From the NCBI GenBank assembly GCA_024275615.1, contig JAJRYU010000818.1:1-6699 (forward strand): a stretch of DNA of 6,699 bases, in the 5' to 3' direction. The position numbers were made by a program, and so were the translations under genes. Origin of the DNA: Planctomycetota bacterium. GTDB lineage: Bacteria; Planctomycetota; GCA-002687715; DRQF01. The first letter of the stretch is position 1. Each line of letters begins with the position of its first letter. Below the pieces are notes generated by a model. It saw nothing but the letters and a program-made list of their open reading frames with translations. It had not been told where the DNA came from and did no database searches. Shown piece by piece: positions 1 to 6,128 of the stretch.

Positions 1-278
1 AACGATCAGTCATTGCTTGGCCGGATGAGCTCAAGAGCAAGTCGCCCATCCTGATTCTTCATGGGACAGCGGATTGGCGAATTCTCCCGGGTTCCAGCCT
101 TTCCTTGGCCGAAGCACTTCAAAAAGTAAACCATCCTTACCGCCTGGTGATGCTTGAGGGCAGTGACCACAGCCTATCCGAGCACCGATTGGAGGTTTCT
201 GAGTTAACCAAAATGTGGTTGGATCGCTATATTCGTGATGGCAAAAAAGCCCCCGACCTCAAGCTGCATGGCAAGTGA
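1..278 (+). CDS. S9-type (prolyl oligopeptidase-like) hydrolase, C-terminal fragment
   Basis: Only the last 91 codons are present, in the frame starting at base 3; the gene begins left of the window. The fragment reads as the end of an alpha/beta-hydrolase catalytic domain of the prolyl oligopeptidase (S9) / dienelactone hydrolase type. A beta strand (SPILILHG) leads into HGTADWRILP, the usual setting of the catalytic Asp (D24 of the fragment). About 30 residues later LEGSDHSLSEH holds the probable catalytic His (H56). The nucleophile Ser would lie upstream, outside the window. A basic tail (IRDGKKAPDLKLHGK) follows the last helix. The Asp-His spacing and the hydrophobic strand before each make the fold assignment good, but substrate and cellular location cannot be told. 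It ends 67 bp before the next same-strand gene, so the two could be cotranscribed. Confidence 0.8.
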   Translation, partial: RSVIAWPDELKSKSPILILHGTADWRILPGSSLSLAEALQKVNHPYRLVMLEGSDHSLSEHRLEVSELTKMWLDRYIRDGKKAPDLKLHGK

Positions 279-345
279 ACTTCAAGAGGTTAGCTCCCCA
301 AGTGGTATTCACGCTGTGATCAGTTGACTTGGAAGGCAGGAATCG

Positions 346-1431
346 ATGAAACCATATATTGTCACCGGAATCTTGCTACTCGTTGTCGGTGTCACTTGGG
401 TCCTCGTTCTTGTCCCGATGAGGGAGTATGAGGAGGAAACGAGTGGGACAAAAGTTGGCTCGCAGAGTTCGGGAGCAAAGCGTCTTGGCGAGAACCCAGC
501 CATTCTCTCCGAAGCCAAAGAAACTCCCAACGCCGTCAAAATCTCGCGGATCGAAACGGCAGCGACCAAGACTTTGCTCACGGGTCTGCGGTTCAATCAA
601 GACCGCCTCTTGGGAATCGCCATCGGTGGCAATCTCGAAGACGATCCCGGCGAATTACTGCGCACGCAAGACGGAGGGAAGTCATGGGCGCGTGTTTCTT
701 CTACCACATCAAAGCGCCTCTACGATGCTTGCTTTGTCACCAATGAGACCATCATCGTCGTTGGTTTGGGGGGGCGAATCATCCGATCAGTCGATTCGGG
801 AAGAACTTGGTTGCAGGTGAGAGAAGGCCATGAGTGGTTGTCTGGAGTGACATTTGTTTCGCCCAAAATAGGTTTTGCCATCGGATCTATTGAAGGGGTA
901 GCCGTTATGCTCCGTTCGAATGATGGTGGCAAGACTTGGAAGAGTCTGACCGTCCCGAGGAATTGCGCGAAATCGTCTTTGAGGGTTATTCAATTCCGAG
1001 ATCAAATGCACGGCGTGATCGCCGGAACCAATGGGGTTGTCCTGGTCACAAACGACGGTGGTCGCAATTGGCTGGGACAAATCGTTGGCGACGGATACCT
1101 GCGCGGTATTGCTTACCAAGGTGAGAATGAAATCTGGATCTGTGGATCGCCGGGTGTCCTGTTGAAGAGCAATGATCTTGGCAGAACATTTGTGACCCAA
1201 GAGTTTCCCCAGCAGGACAAGCTCAATTCTCTGGCATTTTCGACCATGGCGTGGGGATGGATCACTTCGATGTCGGGGCACCTTTATCAAACACAAGACA
1301 GTGGCAAGACATGGCAATCAATCCACCATGAAAAGAGCCAGCCTCTCACGGGAATTCTCGCACCTTCACTGAAGGACCCAGGTTTTGTTGTCGGTGGCGG
1401 TGGGATTATTCTGAGGATGGATTTTCACTGA
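346..1431 (+). CDS. Membrane-anchored YCF48/BNR-type seven-bladed beta-propeller protein
   Basis: This 361-residue protein has a hydrophobic N-terminal segment (about residues 4-24) that looks like an uncleaved signal anchor, then a polar linker to about residue 75. The rest is a propeller. Six Asp-box motifs are visible: TQDGGKSW (107-114), SVDSGRTW (148-155), SNDGGKTW (191-198), TNDGGRNW (235-242), SNDLGRTF (275-282) and TQDSGKTW (316-323), spaced 40-44 residues. A seventh repeat (LTGILAP...GGGGIILRMD, 334-359) stops just before its Asp box. That gives seven blades, as in the photosystem II assembly factor Ycf48. Outside phototrophs, such proteins are usually annotated only as YCF48-related or glycosyl hydrolase-like BNR proteins. 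Nothing here shows photosynthesis or sialidase activity; a periplasmic or surface binding/scaffold role is inference. The ATG follows a purine-rich GGAAGGCAGG at 331-340, a plausible ribosome site. It converges on arsJ, with 23 bp between the stops. Confidence 0.85.
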   Translation: MKPYIVTGILLLVVGVTWVLVLVPMREYEEETSGTKVGSQSSGAKRLGENPAILSEAKETPNAVKISRIETAATKTLLTGLRFNQDRLLGIAIGGNLEDDPGELLRTQDGGKSWARVSSTTSKRLYDACFVTNETIIVVGLGGRIIRSVDSGRTWLQVREGHEWLSGVTFVSPKIGFAIGSIEGVAVMLRSNDGGKTWKSLTVPRNCAKSSLRVIQFRDQMHGVIAGTNGVVLVTNDGGRNWLGQIVGDGYLRGIAYQGENEIWICGSPGVLLKSNDLGRTFVTQEFPQQDKLNSLAFSTMAWGWITSMSGHLYQTQDSGKTWQSIHHEKSQPLTGILAPSLKDPGFVVGGGGIILRMDFH

Positions 1432-1440
1432 CGTGAAGAT
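1421..1440. terminator. Possible hairpin terminator between convergent genes
   Basis: ATTTTCAC and GTGAAGAT form an 8-bp stem with one G-T pair, around the loop TGAC. The stop codon of the propeller gene (1429-1431) sits in the loop. It lies where the propeller gene and arsJ converge. Neither side has a real T-run: the plus strand continues ATCCCGGCCTTGTTT and the minus strand CCATCC. It is therefore at best a weak bidirectional terminator or a roadblock hairpin. Confidence 0.3.
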
Positions 1441-1454
1441 ATCCCGGCCTTGTT

Positions 1455-2678
1455 TCATGCCATCTGCCGACGTTCTGCGGCGGCGAGTGGTCGGCAAAGG
1501 CAAGCTGACAAGAGCACGAATGCGATTGAGGTGAATAGGCAGGCTGACAAGCCAGATTCTGCGTTTCCCGCCCATTGGAAAATGGTGCCAGATAGGAGCG
1601 TGCCAACAAGACGTCCCATGGCGTTTGCCATGTAGTAGAAACCAACACGAAGCGCGATCTTGTCACTCTCGGCATAGGCCACGACCAAGAAACTGTGGAT
1701 CGCACTGTTGGCTGCGAAAACGAAACCAAAAAGAGCAAGCCCAACGATGATCGTTGGGCCAGCAGGGGCACCCAATTGCAGGCCAGCAAGAATGGCCGCA
1801 AGCGGCAAGGTGAGAATAGCAGTCCAAACCCCAAGTTGCTTGGCGCTGGGAGCACCAGAGTTGGAGCGCCCGACGAAACGCGGAGCCACGGCTTGCACGA
1901 TGCCGTAGCCAATAACCCAAAGAGCCAAGAATCCACTTACTTCACTGAAAGACCATGAAAGCGCTGTCGATAGGAACAAGGGCAGGGCTAAGGCGAACCA
2001 CACATCGCGAGATCCAAAGAGGAAGAGCCGCGCTGCTGATAGCCAGTTAAGTCGAGCGTCTTTTGAAAAGACGTTTCGAATGCTGATTGGTGCTTTTGAT
2101 TTGCCGGATGCACGAGGCAGAAAAATTTGACCGACAACAAGAGGAATCACCAACAGACTTGCCATCAACAAACATGCCCCACGAAAACCAAGCGTTGTGA
2201 GCAAAAGTCCGCCCAAGAAAAAGCCGACTCCCTTTAGGGCGTTCTTGGACCCGGTAAGAATGGCGATCCATGTCATCAGGCCCTTGTGGTCCTCGGCTGG
2301 AATGATCAACTTGACGAAACTCTTGGAGCTCATTTTCGTGAGATCCTTGGCTACCCCGGACAGCGCCTGCGCTGTCATGACCAAAGGGACGGTCAGCCCT
2401 ATCGGGTCGACGAGCAGCAGTGACAAGGCGATAATTTGCAGTGAGAGGCCAGTTACCAAAGTCGATTTCAAACCGAATTTTGCTCCGACCCAGCCACCCA
2501 AGAGGTTGGTGATCACGCCGAAAACCTCATAGAAGAGAAACATGGCCGCAATTGCCATCGGACTGTGTCCCAGCTCATGCAAGTGTAAGAGCACGAGCAT
2601 GCGTAGGGCACCATCGGTGAGGGTGAATCCCCAATACGCTCCTGTGACGATGCCGTAGTCCCGGAGCGAATGGTTCAA
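1455..2678 (-). CDS. arsJ: ArsJ, MFS exporter of 1-arseno-3-phosphoglycerate
   Basis: This is a major facilitator superfamily protein of the ArsJ family. ArsJ is known to export the organoarsenical 1-arseno-3-phosphoglycerate made by the partner GAPDH, giving arsenate resistance. From the TTG start it has 407 residues, about twelve hydrophobic segments, and a motif-A-like loop GGWVGAKFGLK (61-71) after the second helix. The N-terminal stretch RDYGIVTGAYWGFTLTDGALR (6-26), KDLTKMSSKS (111-120) and GFYYMANAMGRLVGT (346-360) look like family signatures. The assignment rests on these and on the adjacent dedicated GAPDH gene. I chose TTG at 2678-2676, which overlaps the GAPDH stop as TTGA and has GGAGAAG five bases upstream. 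The in-frame ATG at 2735 would add 19 residues (MGLCQSSGRACS...) that look like out-of-frame GAPDH sequence rather than an MFS N-terminus. It is the last gene of the operon. Alternative: an MFS exporter of another phosphorylated compound, less likely in this context. Confidence 0.93.
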   Translation of the reverse strand: MNHSLRDYGIVTGAYWGFTLTDGALRMLVLLHLHELGHSPMAIAAMFLFYEVFGVITNLLGGWVGAKFGLKSTLVTGLSLQIIALSLLLVDPIGLTVPLVMTAQALSGVAKDLTKMSSKSFVKLIIPAEDHKGLMTWIAILTGSKNALKGVGFFLGGLLLTTLGFRGACLLMASLLVIPLVVGQIFLPRASGKSKAPISIRNVFSKDARLNWLSAARLFLFGSRDVWFALALPLFLSTALSWSFSEVSGFLALWVIGYGIVQAVAPRFVGRSNSGAPSAKQLGVWTAILTLPLAAILAGLQLGAPAGPTIIVGLALFGFVFAANSAIHSFLVVAYAESDKIALRVGFYYMANAMGRLVGTLLSGTIFQWAGNAESGLSACLFTSIAFVLLSACLCRPLAAAERRQMA

Positions 2679-3688
2679 GCCATCTTCTCCGCGACCAATG
2701 CTACAAGCTCGACCAGACGATTGGCATAGCCCCATTCGTTGTCATACCAAGCCAATACTTTTACCAGGCGTTTGTCTGTGACTCGTGTGGAAAGAGCGTC
2801 GATGATGGAGCTCCTGGCGTCATTGGCGAAATCGCAGCTCACCAAGGGCCGGGTTTCGAAGCCAAGGATGTTGTGGAGACGATCGGATGCGGCCGCTTCT
2901 TCAAGAAGATTGTTTACTTCTTTGACACTGGTGTCTCTCTCGACTTGAAATACACAATCGGTGATCGATGCATTTTGGACTGGCGCTCGAACCGCGATGG
3001 CATCGAGCTTACCCTTGAGCTCCGGGAAAATCATGGTGACGGCGGTGGCTGAATTGGTTGAGGTCGGAATTAGGCTGAGCTGGGAGGAACGTGCTCTTCT
3101 TGCGTCTTCATGGGGAGCATCGATGACCGACTGTGTGTTTGTCGGATTGTGAATCGTTGTCACCAAGCCGCGAACGATGCCGATGCGATCGTGCATAACC
3201 TTAACAACGGGAGCCAAGCAATTTGTCGTACAGGAAGCCGCAGTGACGATACGTTCATGGGCGAGATCGTAGGCGTCGTGATTCACTCCAAGAACAATAT
3301 TGGGTGGGCCATCCTTGACCGGAGCCGAGACAACAACACGTTTGGCGCCTTGATCGAAGTGGGGTTCCAGGAGAGGAGTTGTGCGAAACTTGCCGCTGCA
3401 CTCAATGACGATGTCGACGCCAAGATCGTCCCATGGCAACTCCCCCGGGCATTGTTGGTCAAGAACCGGGATTCTCTTGTCATCGACGATGAGATGGGAG
3501 CTCTCTGAGGAACAAGCGTGGGACCACCTGCCCTGAACACTGTCGAATTCTGTGATTGTGCTGAGCACTTCTGCCGTGGCGTGAGGTTCGTTGATCGCAA
3601 CAACTTTCAGATCTTGCCGGTCCCAAAGGGCACGAAAGGCCAAGCGGCCCATTCGCCCGAAACCGTTGATGGCGATTCTCTTCGTCAT
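2675..3688 (-). CDS. gap: ArsJ-associated glyceraldehyde-3-phosphate dehydrogenase
   Basis: This full-length 337-residue GAPDH oxidises glyceraldehyde 3-phosphate with NAD and, in this operon type, takes up arsenate instead of phosphate to give 1-arseno-3-phosphoglycerate for ArsJ to export. The NAD-binding Rossmann motif is NGFGRMGR (8-15), and the adenosine-ribose acidic residue is Glu in INEP (E34). The catalytic Cys is in ASCTTNC (C153), its partner His in TTIHNPTNTQ (H180), and the phosphate-site Arg in AVRAP (R234). The C-terminal signature WYDNEWGYANRL (314-325) is intact, so the enzyme should be active. Two stretches differ from glycolytic GAPDH: PTSTNSATAV (208-217) where SSTGAAKAV is usual, and RAPVQNAS (234-241) where RVPTPNVS is usual. 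This suits a dedicated paralogue. The ATG overlaps the arsR stop as ATGA, with a GGAG 11 bases upstream. Its own stop overlaps the arsJ start. The cell should have a separate glycolytic gap elsewhere. Confidence 0.93.
   Translation of the reverse strand: MTKRIAINGFGRMGRLAFRALWDRQDLKVVAINEPHATAEVLSTITEFDSVQGRWSHACSSESSHLIVDDKRIPVLDQQCPGELPWDDLGVDIVIECSGKFRTTPLLEPHFDQGAKRVVVSAPVKDGPPNIVLGVNHDAYDLAHERIVTAASCTTNCLAPVVKVMHDRIGIVRGLVTTIHNPTNTQSVIDAPHEDARRARSSQLSLIPTSTNSATAVTMIFPELKGKLDAIAVRAPVQNASITDCVFQVERDTSVKEVNNLLEEAAASDRLHNILGFETRPLVSCDFANDARSSIIDALSTRVTDKRLVKVLAWYDNEWGYANRLVELVALVAEKMA
2684..2690 (-). promoter_or_regulatory. Ribosome binding site for arsJ, supporting the TTG start
   Basis: On the minus strand GGAGAAG lies five bases before TTG (2678-2676), inside the last codons of the GAPDH gene. 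The position is right for a Shine-Dalgarno site and favours the TTG over the ATG at 2735. Ribosomes finishing GAPDH would end one base away from the arsJ start, so translational coupling is likely. Confidence 0.6.
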
Positions 3689-4086
3689 CGTACGATGTTC
3701 TCCACCGTCTTTTTGCCGCAGGGGTTGTCATCGTTCAGCCCAGGGCAACACCCATCCACTTGTCGCAAGCGTTTGGCTCGCTTGCGGTCTTTCAACATTT
3801 CTCTGTTGGCTGTGGCGCAAGAGGTCACGGCCAGCATGATGGCATTGCCAAACTCATCGCTTGGTTGGCAGAGGCTGTGAAAAACCCACAATCCGTGTTT
3901 GCGGGCGACAACGAGCCCGGCATCTCTCAGAACTGCTAAGTGCCTTGAGACGGTGGGTTGAGGAGAGCCGAGGACGTCGACCAAATCCCCGACACAAATC
4001 TCACCGTCCATGAGAATGCTGAGAATGCGGAGCCTCTGCTGATCCGCCAGTGCCTTGAAAGTTAGTTCAGGTTGAATCTTGACCAT
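3685..4086 (-). CDS. arsR: ArsR/SmtB-family repressor of the arsenic operon
   Basis: This 133-residue winged-helix repressor would bind the operon promoter as a dimer and release it on binding arsenite. The DNA-binding core runs from ADQQRLRIL (14-22) through the recognition helix PQPTVSRHLAVLRDAGLV (42-59) to the wing RKHGLWVFHSL (62-72). The classical sensor motif ELCVCDL of helix 3 appears as EICVGDL (29-35), so only one of its two cysteines (C31) remains. Other cysteines are C73, C90, and a C-terminal pair C113-C114 followed by C123. A C-terminal Cys-Cys...Cys site is known from the Acidithiobacillus ferrooxidans ArsR, so these three are the likely arsenite ligands here; that is inference. 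The tail beyond the winged helix is basic (KDRKRAKRLR) and longer than in minimal ArsR proteins. It is the first gene of the operon. No ribosome site precedes the ATG, in keeping with a leaderless message. Confidence 0.92.
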   Translation of the reverse strand: MVKIQPELTFKALADQQRLRILSILMDGEICVGDLVDVLGSPQPTVSRHLAVLRDAGLVVARKHGLWVFHSLCQPSDEFGNAIMLAVTSCATANREMLKDRKRAKRLRQVDGCCPGLNDDNPCGKKTVENIVR

Positions 4087-4091
4087 AGGAC

Positions 4092-4121
4092 ACTATATGC
4101 GCAAATATGAATATACTTCAA
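4092..4121 (-). promoter_or_regulatory. Predicted promoter of the arsR-gap-arsJ operon
   Basis: On the minus strand TTGAAG (4121-4116) and TATAGT (4097-4092) fit sigma-70 -35 and -10 boxes with an 18-bp spacer. The -10 differs from TATAAT at one base. Transcription would start about six or seven bases on, at or next to the A of the arsR ATG (4086). The message would then have no 5' leader, in line with the missing ribosome site. An alternative -10, TATATT at 4115-4110, exists but lacks a good -35. Confidence 0.5.
4094..4115. promoter_or_regulatory. Candidate ArsR operator
   Basis: A 22-bp imperfect inverted repeat has outer arms TATAT (4094-4098) and ATATA (4111-4115), with further symmetric matches inside (C4100/G4109, A4103/T4106). 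The same stretch holds a direct repeat ATATG at 4095-4099 and 4105-4109, one helical turn apart. ArsR/SmtB operators are typically AT-rich imperfect dyads of this size at the promoter. It fills the space between the predicted -35 and -10 boxes, so a bound repressor would exclude RNA polymerase. Confidence 0.5.
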
Positions 4122-4170
4122 GACCCCATTCCCAACTTGACTCCATATTCCGGTTTAGAGCGTGACGTTG

Positions 4171-4193
4171 GAGGCATTCAAAGTTGGTGCCTC
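4171..4193 (+). other. Hairpin in the arsR / PLP-enzyme intergenic region
   Basis: GAGGCA (4171-4176) and TGCCTC (4188-4193) form a perfect 6-bp stem with an 11-base loop; TTG before and AA after extend it with one bulge. It lies about 130 bp before the cystathionine gamma-synthase-family start, in a 236-bp divergent intergenic region. I recognise no SAM, SAH or other riboswitch there and no convincing promoter for the rightward gene. The stem could be a leader structure or a regulator site, or chance. Confidence 0.25.
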
Positions 4194-4322
4194 AATGAAG
4201 TAGAGGATTGTCGGTGGTAGTAGCGTCGCTTAGCCCTGGTTGTTAAAAATCTAGGTCTTCTTCGTTCGGCTCATGCTGACGAATAGATTAGGAATGCTCA
4301 GCGCAATCACAGGACAATCAAA

Positions 4323-5567
4323 ATGAAATACGATGGTGATCTGCATCCCGAAACCCTCATGCTCGGATATGGTTATGATCCGAAACGATCGGAAGGGTCC
4401 GTCAAGCCGCCGGTTTTCCTAACGAGCACCTTTGTTTTTCCAACCGCCGAAGAGGGCAAACAGTTTTTCGAACTCGCCTACGGCTTGAGGCAGCGCGAAC
4501 CTGGGGAAGACCCTGGTCTCATCTACAGTCGCATTAACAATCCCGACTTGGAGATCTTGGAGAACCGGCTCGCTGTTTGGGAAGGCGCCGAGAGTTCCTT
4601 GGTTTTTGCCAGTGGCATGGCTGGTATTACCGCGACAGTGATGGCTCACCTTGCGCCGGGTGAGATCGTCGTGACAACAACGCCAGTCTATGGCGGCACC
4701 CACTATTTCATGAGTCGGATGTTGCCCCGCTGGAACATGGAATGCCAGTGGATTCACGCCGGAAGCCGCTTTTGTGATGAGCTTGAGTCCCTACTGGAAA
4801 AAGACGCAGAGCGAATCAAAATGGTCTACGTCGAGACACCGGCTAACCCATCAAATCAGATGACTGACTTGAAACGTTGTGTGGAGCTGTGCGCACGTTT
4901 TAGTCGCGATGACCACAAGATCTTGCTCGTGGTTGACAACACGTTCATGGGGCCGGTTTTTCAACAGCCGCTCAAACTAGGTGCAGATATCAGCCTCTAT
5001 AGCGCAACTAAGTTCATTGGCGGCCACAGTGACTTGGTGTCAGGTGCTGTGTTGGGGAGCCAAGAGATGATCGGGCCCATTAGCGAGATGCGGACTATTT
5101 TCGGCTGCATGGCTTCGCCCTTTGACGGGTGGATGATGTTGCGCAGCATGGAGACCGTTGGCATCCGCATGGAAAAGCAACAGGCTAATGCCCTGCAGAT
5201 TGTTGAGATGCTCAAAGTGCATCCGGCGATCACAAAGGTCTACTATCCTGGCGAATTGGGTGAGCAGCAAGATGCCATTTGGCGGAACCAGTGCTCGGGG
5301 CCAGGTAGTCTCATTGCTTTCGATGTTCGGGGTGGCGAGAAAGAAGCATTCCTGGTTCTGAATGCCCTCAAACTCTGCAAGCTTGCCGTCAGTTTAGGTG
5401 GGACTGAAACTCTCATCGAACATCCGGCGACGATGACTCACTCTGATCTCAATCCTCGAGATATGAAACTCGCAGAGATTTCTCACAGCATGATCCGGTT
5501 GTCTGTCGGCATTGAACACGTCCCAGACATTATTGCTGACTTGAATCAAGCCCTCGACGTGCTTTGA
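4323..5567 (+). CDS. Cystathionine gamma-synthase-family PLP enzyme
   Basis: This 414-residue cytosolic enzyme belongs to the Cys/Met-metabolism PLP family, which includes cystathionine gamma-synthase, the gamma- and beta-lyases, methionine gamma-lyase and sulfhydrylases. The PLP lysine is K230 in YSATKFIGGHSD. The cofactor phosphate is held by SGM (97-99) and by Y68/R70 of YSRINNP from the neighbouring subunit. The stacking Tyr is Y123 in PVYGGT, the pyridine-N Asp is D205 in VVDNTF, and the substrate-carboxylate Arg is R392 in IRLSVGIE. SLGGTETLIEHPATMTHS (357-374) is the usual active-site segment. All key residues are present. The Cys typical of methionine gamma-lyase after the stacking Tyr is Gly here (YGGT), so that activity is not supported. 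The N-terminus HPETLMLGYGYDPKRSEGSVKPP is typical of a CGS-family subgroup whose reaction I cannot fix. The ATG has AGGA eight bases upstream. The gene is divergent from arsR; a link through sulfur amino acids to arsenic stress is speculation. Confidence 0.88.
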   Translation: MKYDGDLHPETLMLGYGYDPKRSEGSVKPPVFLTSTFVFPTAEEGKQFFELAYGLRQREPGEDPGLIYSRINNPDLEILENRLAVWEGAESSLVFASGMAGITATVMAHLAPGEIVVTTTPVYGGTHYFMSRMLPRWNMECQWIHAGSRFCDELESLLEKDAERIKMVYVETPANPSNQMTDLKRCVELCARFSRDDHKILLVVDNTFMGPVFQQPLKLGADISLYSATKFIGGHSDLVSGAVLGSQEMIGPISEMRTIFGCMASPFDGWMMLRSMETVGIRMEKQQANALQIVEMLKVHPAITKVYYPGELGEQQDAIWRNQCSGPGSLIAFDVRGGEKEAFLVLNALKLCKLAVSLGGTETLIEHPATMTHSDLNPRDMKLAEISHSMIRLSVGIEHVPDIIADLNQALDVL

Positions 5568-5631
5568 ATTCAAAGGAGTTTTGCGAACCGATCTGGAGTG
5601 TCGAGCGTTGTTCTCGCGAAGAAGAAGAAAT

Positions 5632-5649
5632 GCCGGACCGACGTCCGGC
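5632..5649 (-). terminator. GC-rich hairpin, possible terminator
   Basis: GCCGGAC and GTCCGGC pair perfectly around a 4-base loop. Read on the minus strand the stem is followed by ATTTCTTCTTCTTC, a pyrimidine-rich tail that could act as a weak intrinsic terminator for leftward transcription. Read on the plus strand, downstream of the PLP enzyme, there is no T-run, but the stem could still stabilise the 3' end of that message. Confidence 0.35.
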
Positions 5650-5685
5650 GCTCCCGTTCGCTTCGCATGGGATTGTTGTGTGGTT

Positions 5686-5759
5686 GGGCCCAAGAAGGGT
5701 CTCGGAAAGAAAGAAACCTGGCACACAAATGTGTGTCAGGTTTCTCGATAGTCGGGGCG
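5686..5759. repeat. 74-bp direct repeat, copy 1
   Basis: This stretch is identical over 74 bases to 5857-5930, offset by 171 bp, in the same orientation. It starts at GGGCCCAAGAAGGG and ends at TCGGGGCG, which is the last 8 bases of the tRNA-Pro gene on the opposite strand. In this copy the tRNA similarity stops there. It includes the same 32-base hairpin as copy 2. Confidence 0.95.
5704..5744 (-). terminator. Duplicate of the tRNA terminator hairpin
   Basis: The hairpin at 5713-5744 has arms GAAACCTG...CAGGTTTC extended inward by CACACA/TGTGTG, about 15 pairs with one G-T. On the minus strand it is followed by TTTCTTTCC. It is the exact duplicate of the structure downstream of the tRNA and could act as a second leftward terminator. 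Read rightward it could also cap the PLP-enzyme transcript, without a T-run. Confidence 0.6.
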
Positions 5760-5856
5760 TAACGGATGCTTGCTCATCCTTTGGAGTTTGTCCGCCTCTT
5801 CGGTTTTGTTCGGGTTGGATAGCGTCTTTGGGCGGTCGACAGCGCGCTTCCTGATA

Positions 5857-5997
<141 letters not shown>

Positions 5998-6051
5998 AAT
6001 TTCTTCATTCCCCAGAGTCCAGCCGCTTCTGCCGCCGCTCTTGGGGAAAAG

Positions 6052-6079
6052 AATGTATCACTGCTTGGGCTTGGGTCAA
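6052..6079 (-). promoter_or_regulatory. Candidate promoter for tRNA-Pro
   Basis: On the minus strand TTGACC (6079-6074) and TACATT (6057-6052) are separated by 16 bp and match the -35 box at five and the -10 box at four positions. Transcription would start near 6045, leaving a leader of roughly 48 bases. A perfect 12-bp palindrome, TCAAGCGCTTGA (6076-6087), overlaps the -35. The downstream leader has TTCCCCA/TGGGGAA (6008-6014, 6042-6048), which could fold around a 27-base loop. Confidence 0.45.
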
Positions 6080-6128
6080 GCGCTTGATTCTAAGTTCTTG
6101 CCTGGTGGAGGTTTCCGGGCCCAATGGT

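Noticed and set aside
298..332. CCAAGT...ACTTGG inverted repeat before the propeller gene
   Set aside because: It has six pairs with a 23-base loop, no T-run, and overlaps the likely ribosome site; chance cannot be excluded.
1406..1936. Leftward 176-codon open frame overlapping arsJ in another frame
   Set aside because: It is a +1/+2 shadow of the arsJ coding sequence, with a Cys/Trp/Arg-rich composition.
3110..3508. Rightward 132-codon open frame inside the GAPDH gene
   Set aside because: It lies wholly antisense to a conserved, intact GAPDH and resembles no family; it is a shadow frame.
4116..4322. Possible SAM or SAH riboswitch upstream of the PLP enzyme
   Set aside because: Only one short stem (4171-4193) and weak pairings near 4261-4302 are visible, with no conserved riboswitch core and no terminator hairpin with a T-run.
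5564..5854. Rightward 96-codon open frame after the PLP enzyme, near an AAGGAG at 5573-5578
   Set aside because: Its start precedes the AAGGAG, the frame runs through the hairpins and repeat copy 1, and the product shows no domain.
5760..5856. Degenerate second tRNA between the repeat copies
   Set aside because: No 5' acceptor strand matching TCGGGGCG, no T-loop TTCGA and no anticodon arm can be found; only a small GGATG/CATCC stem is present.
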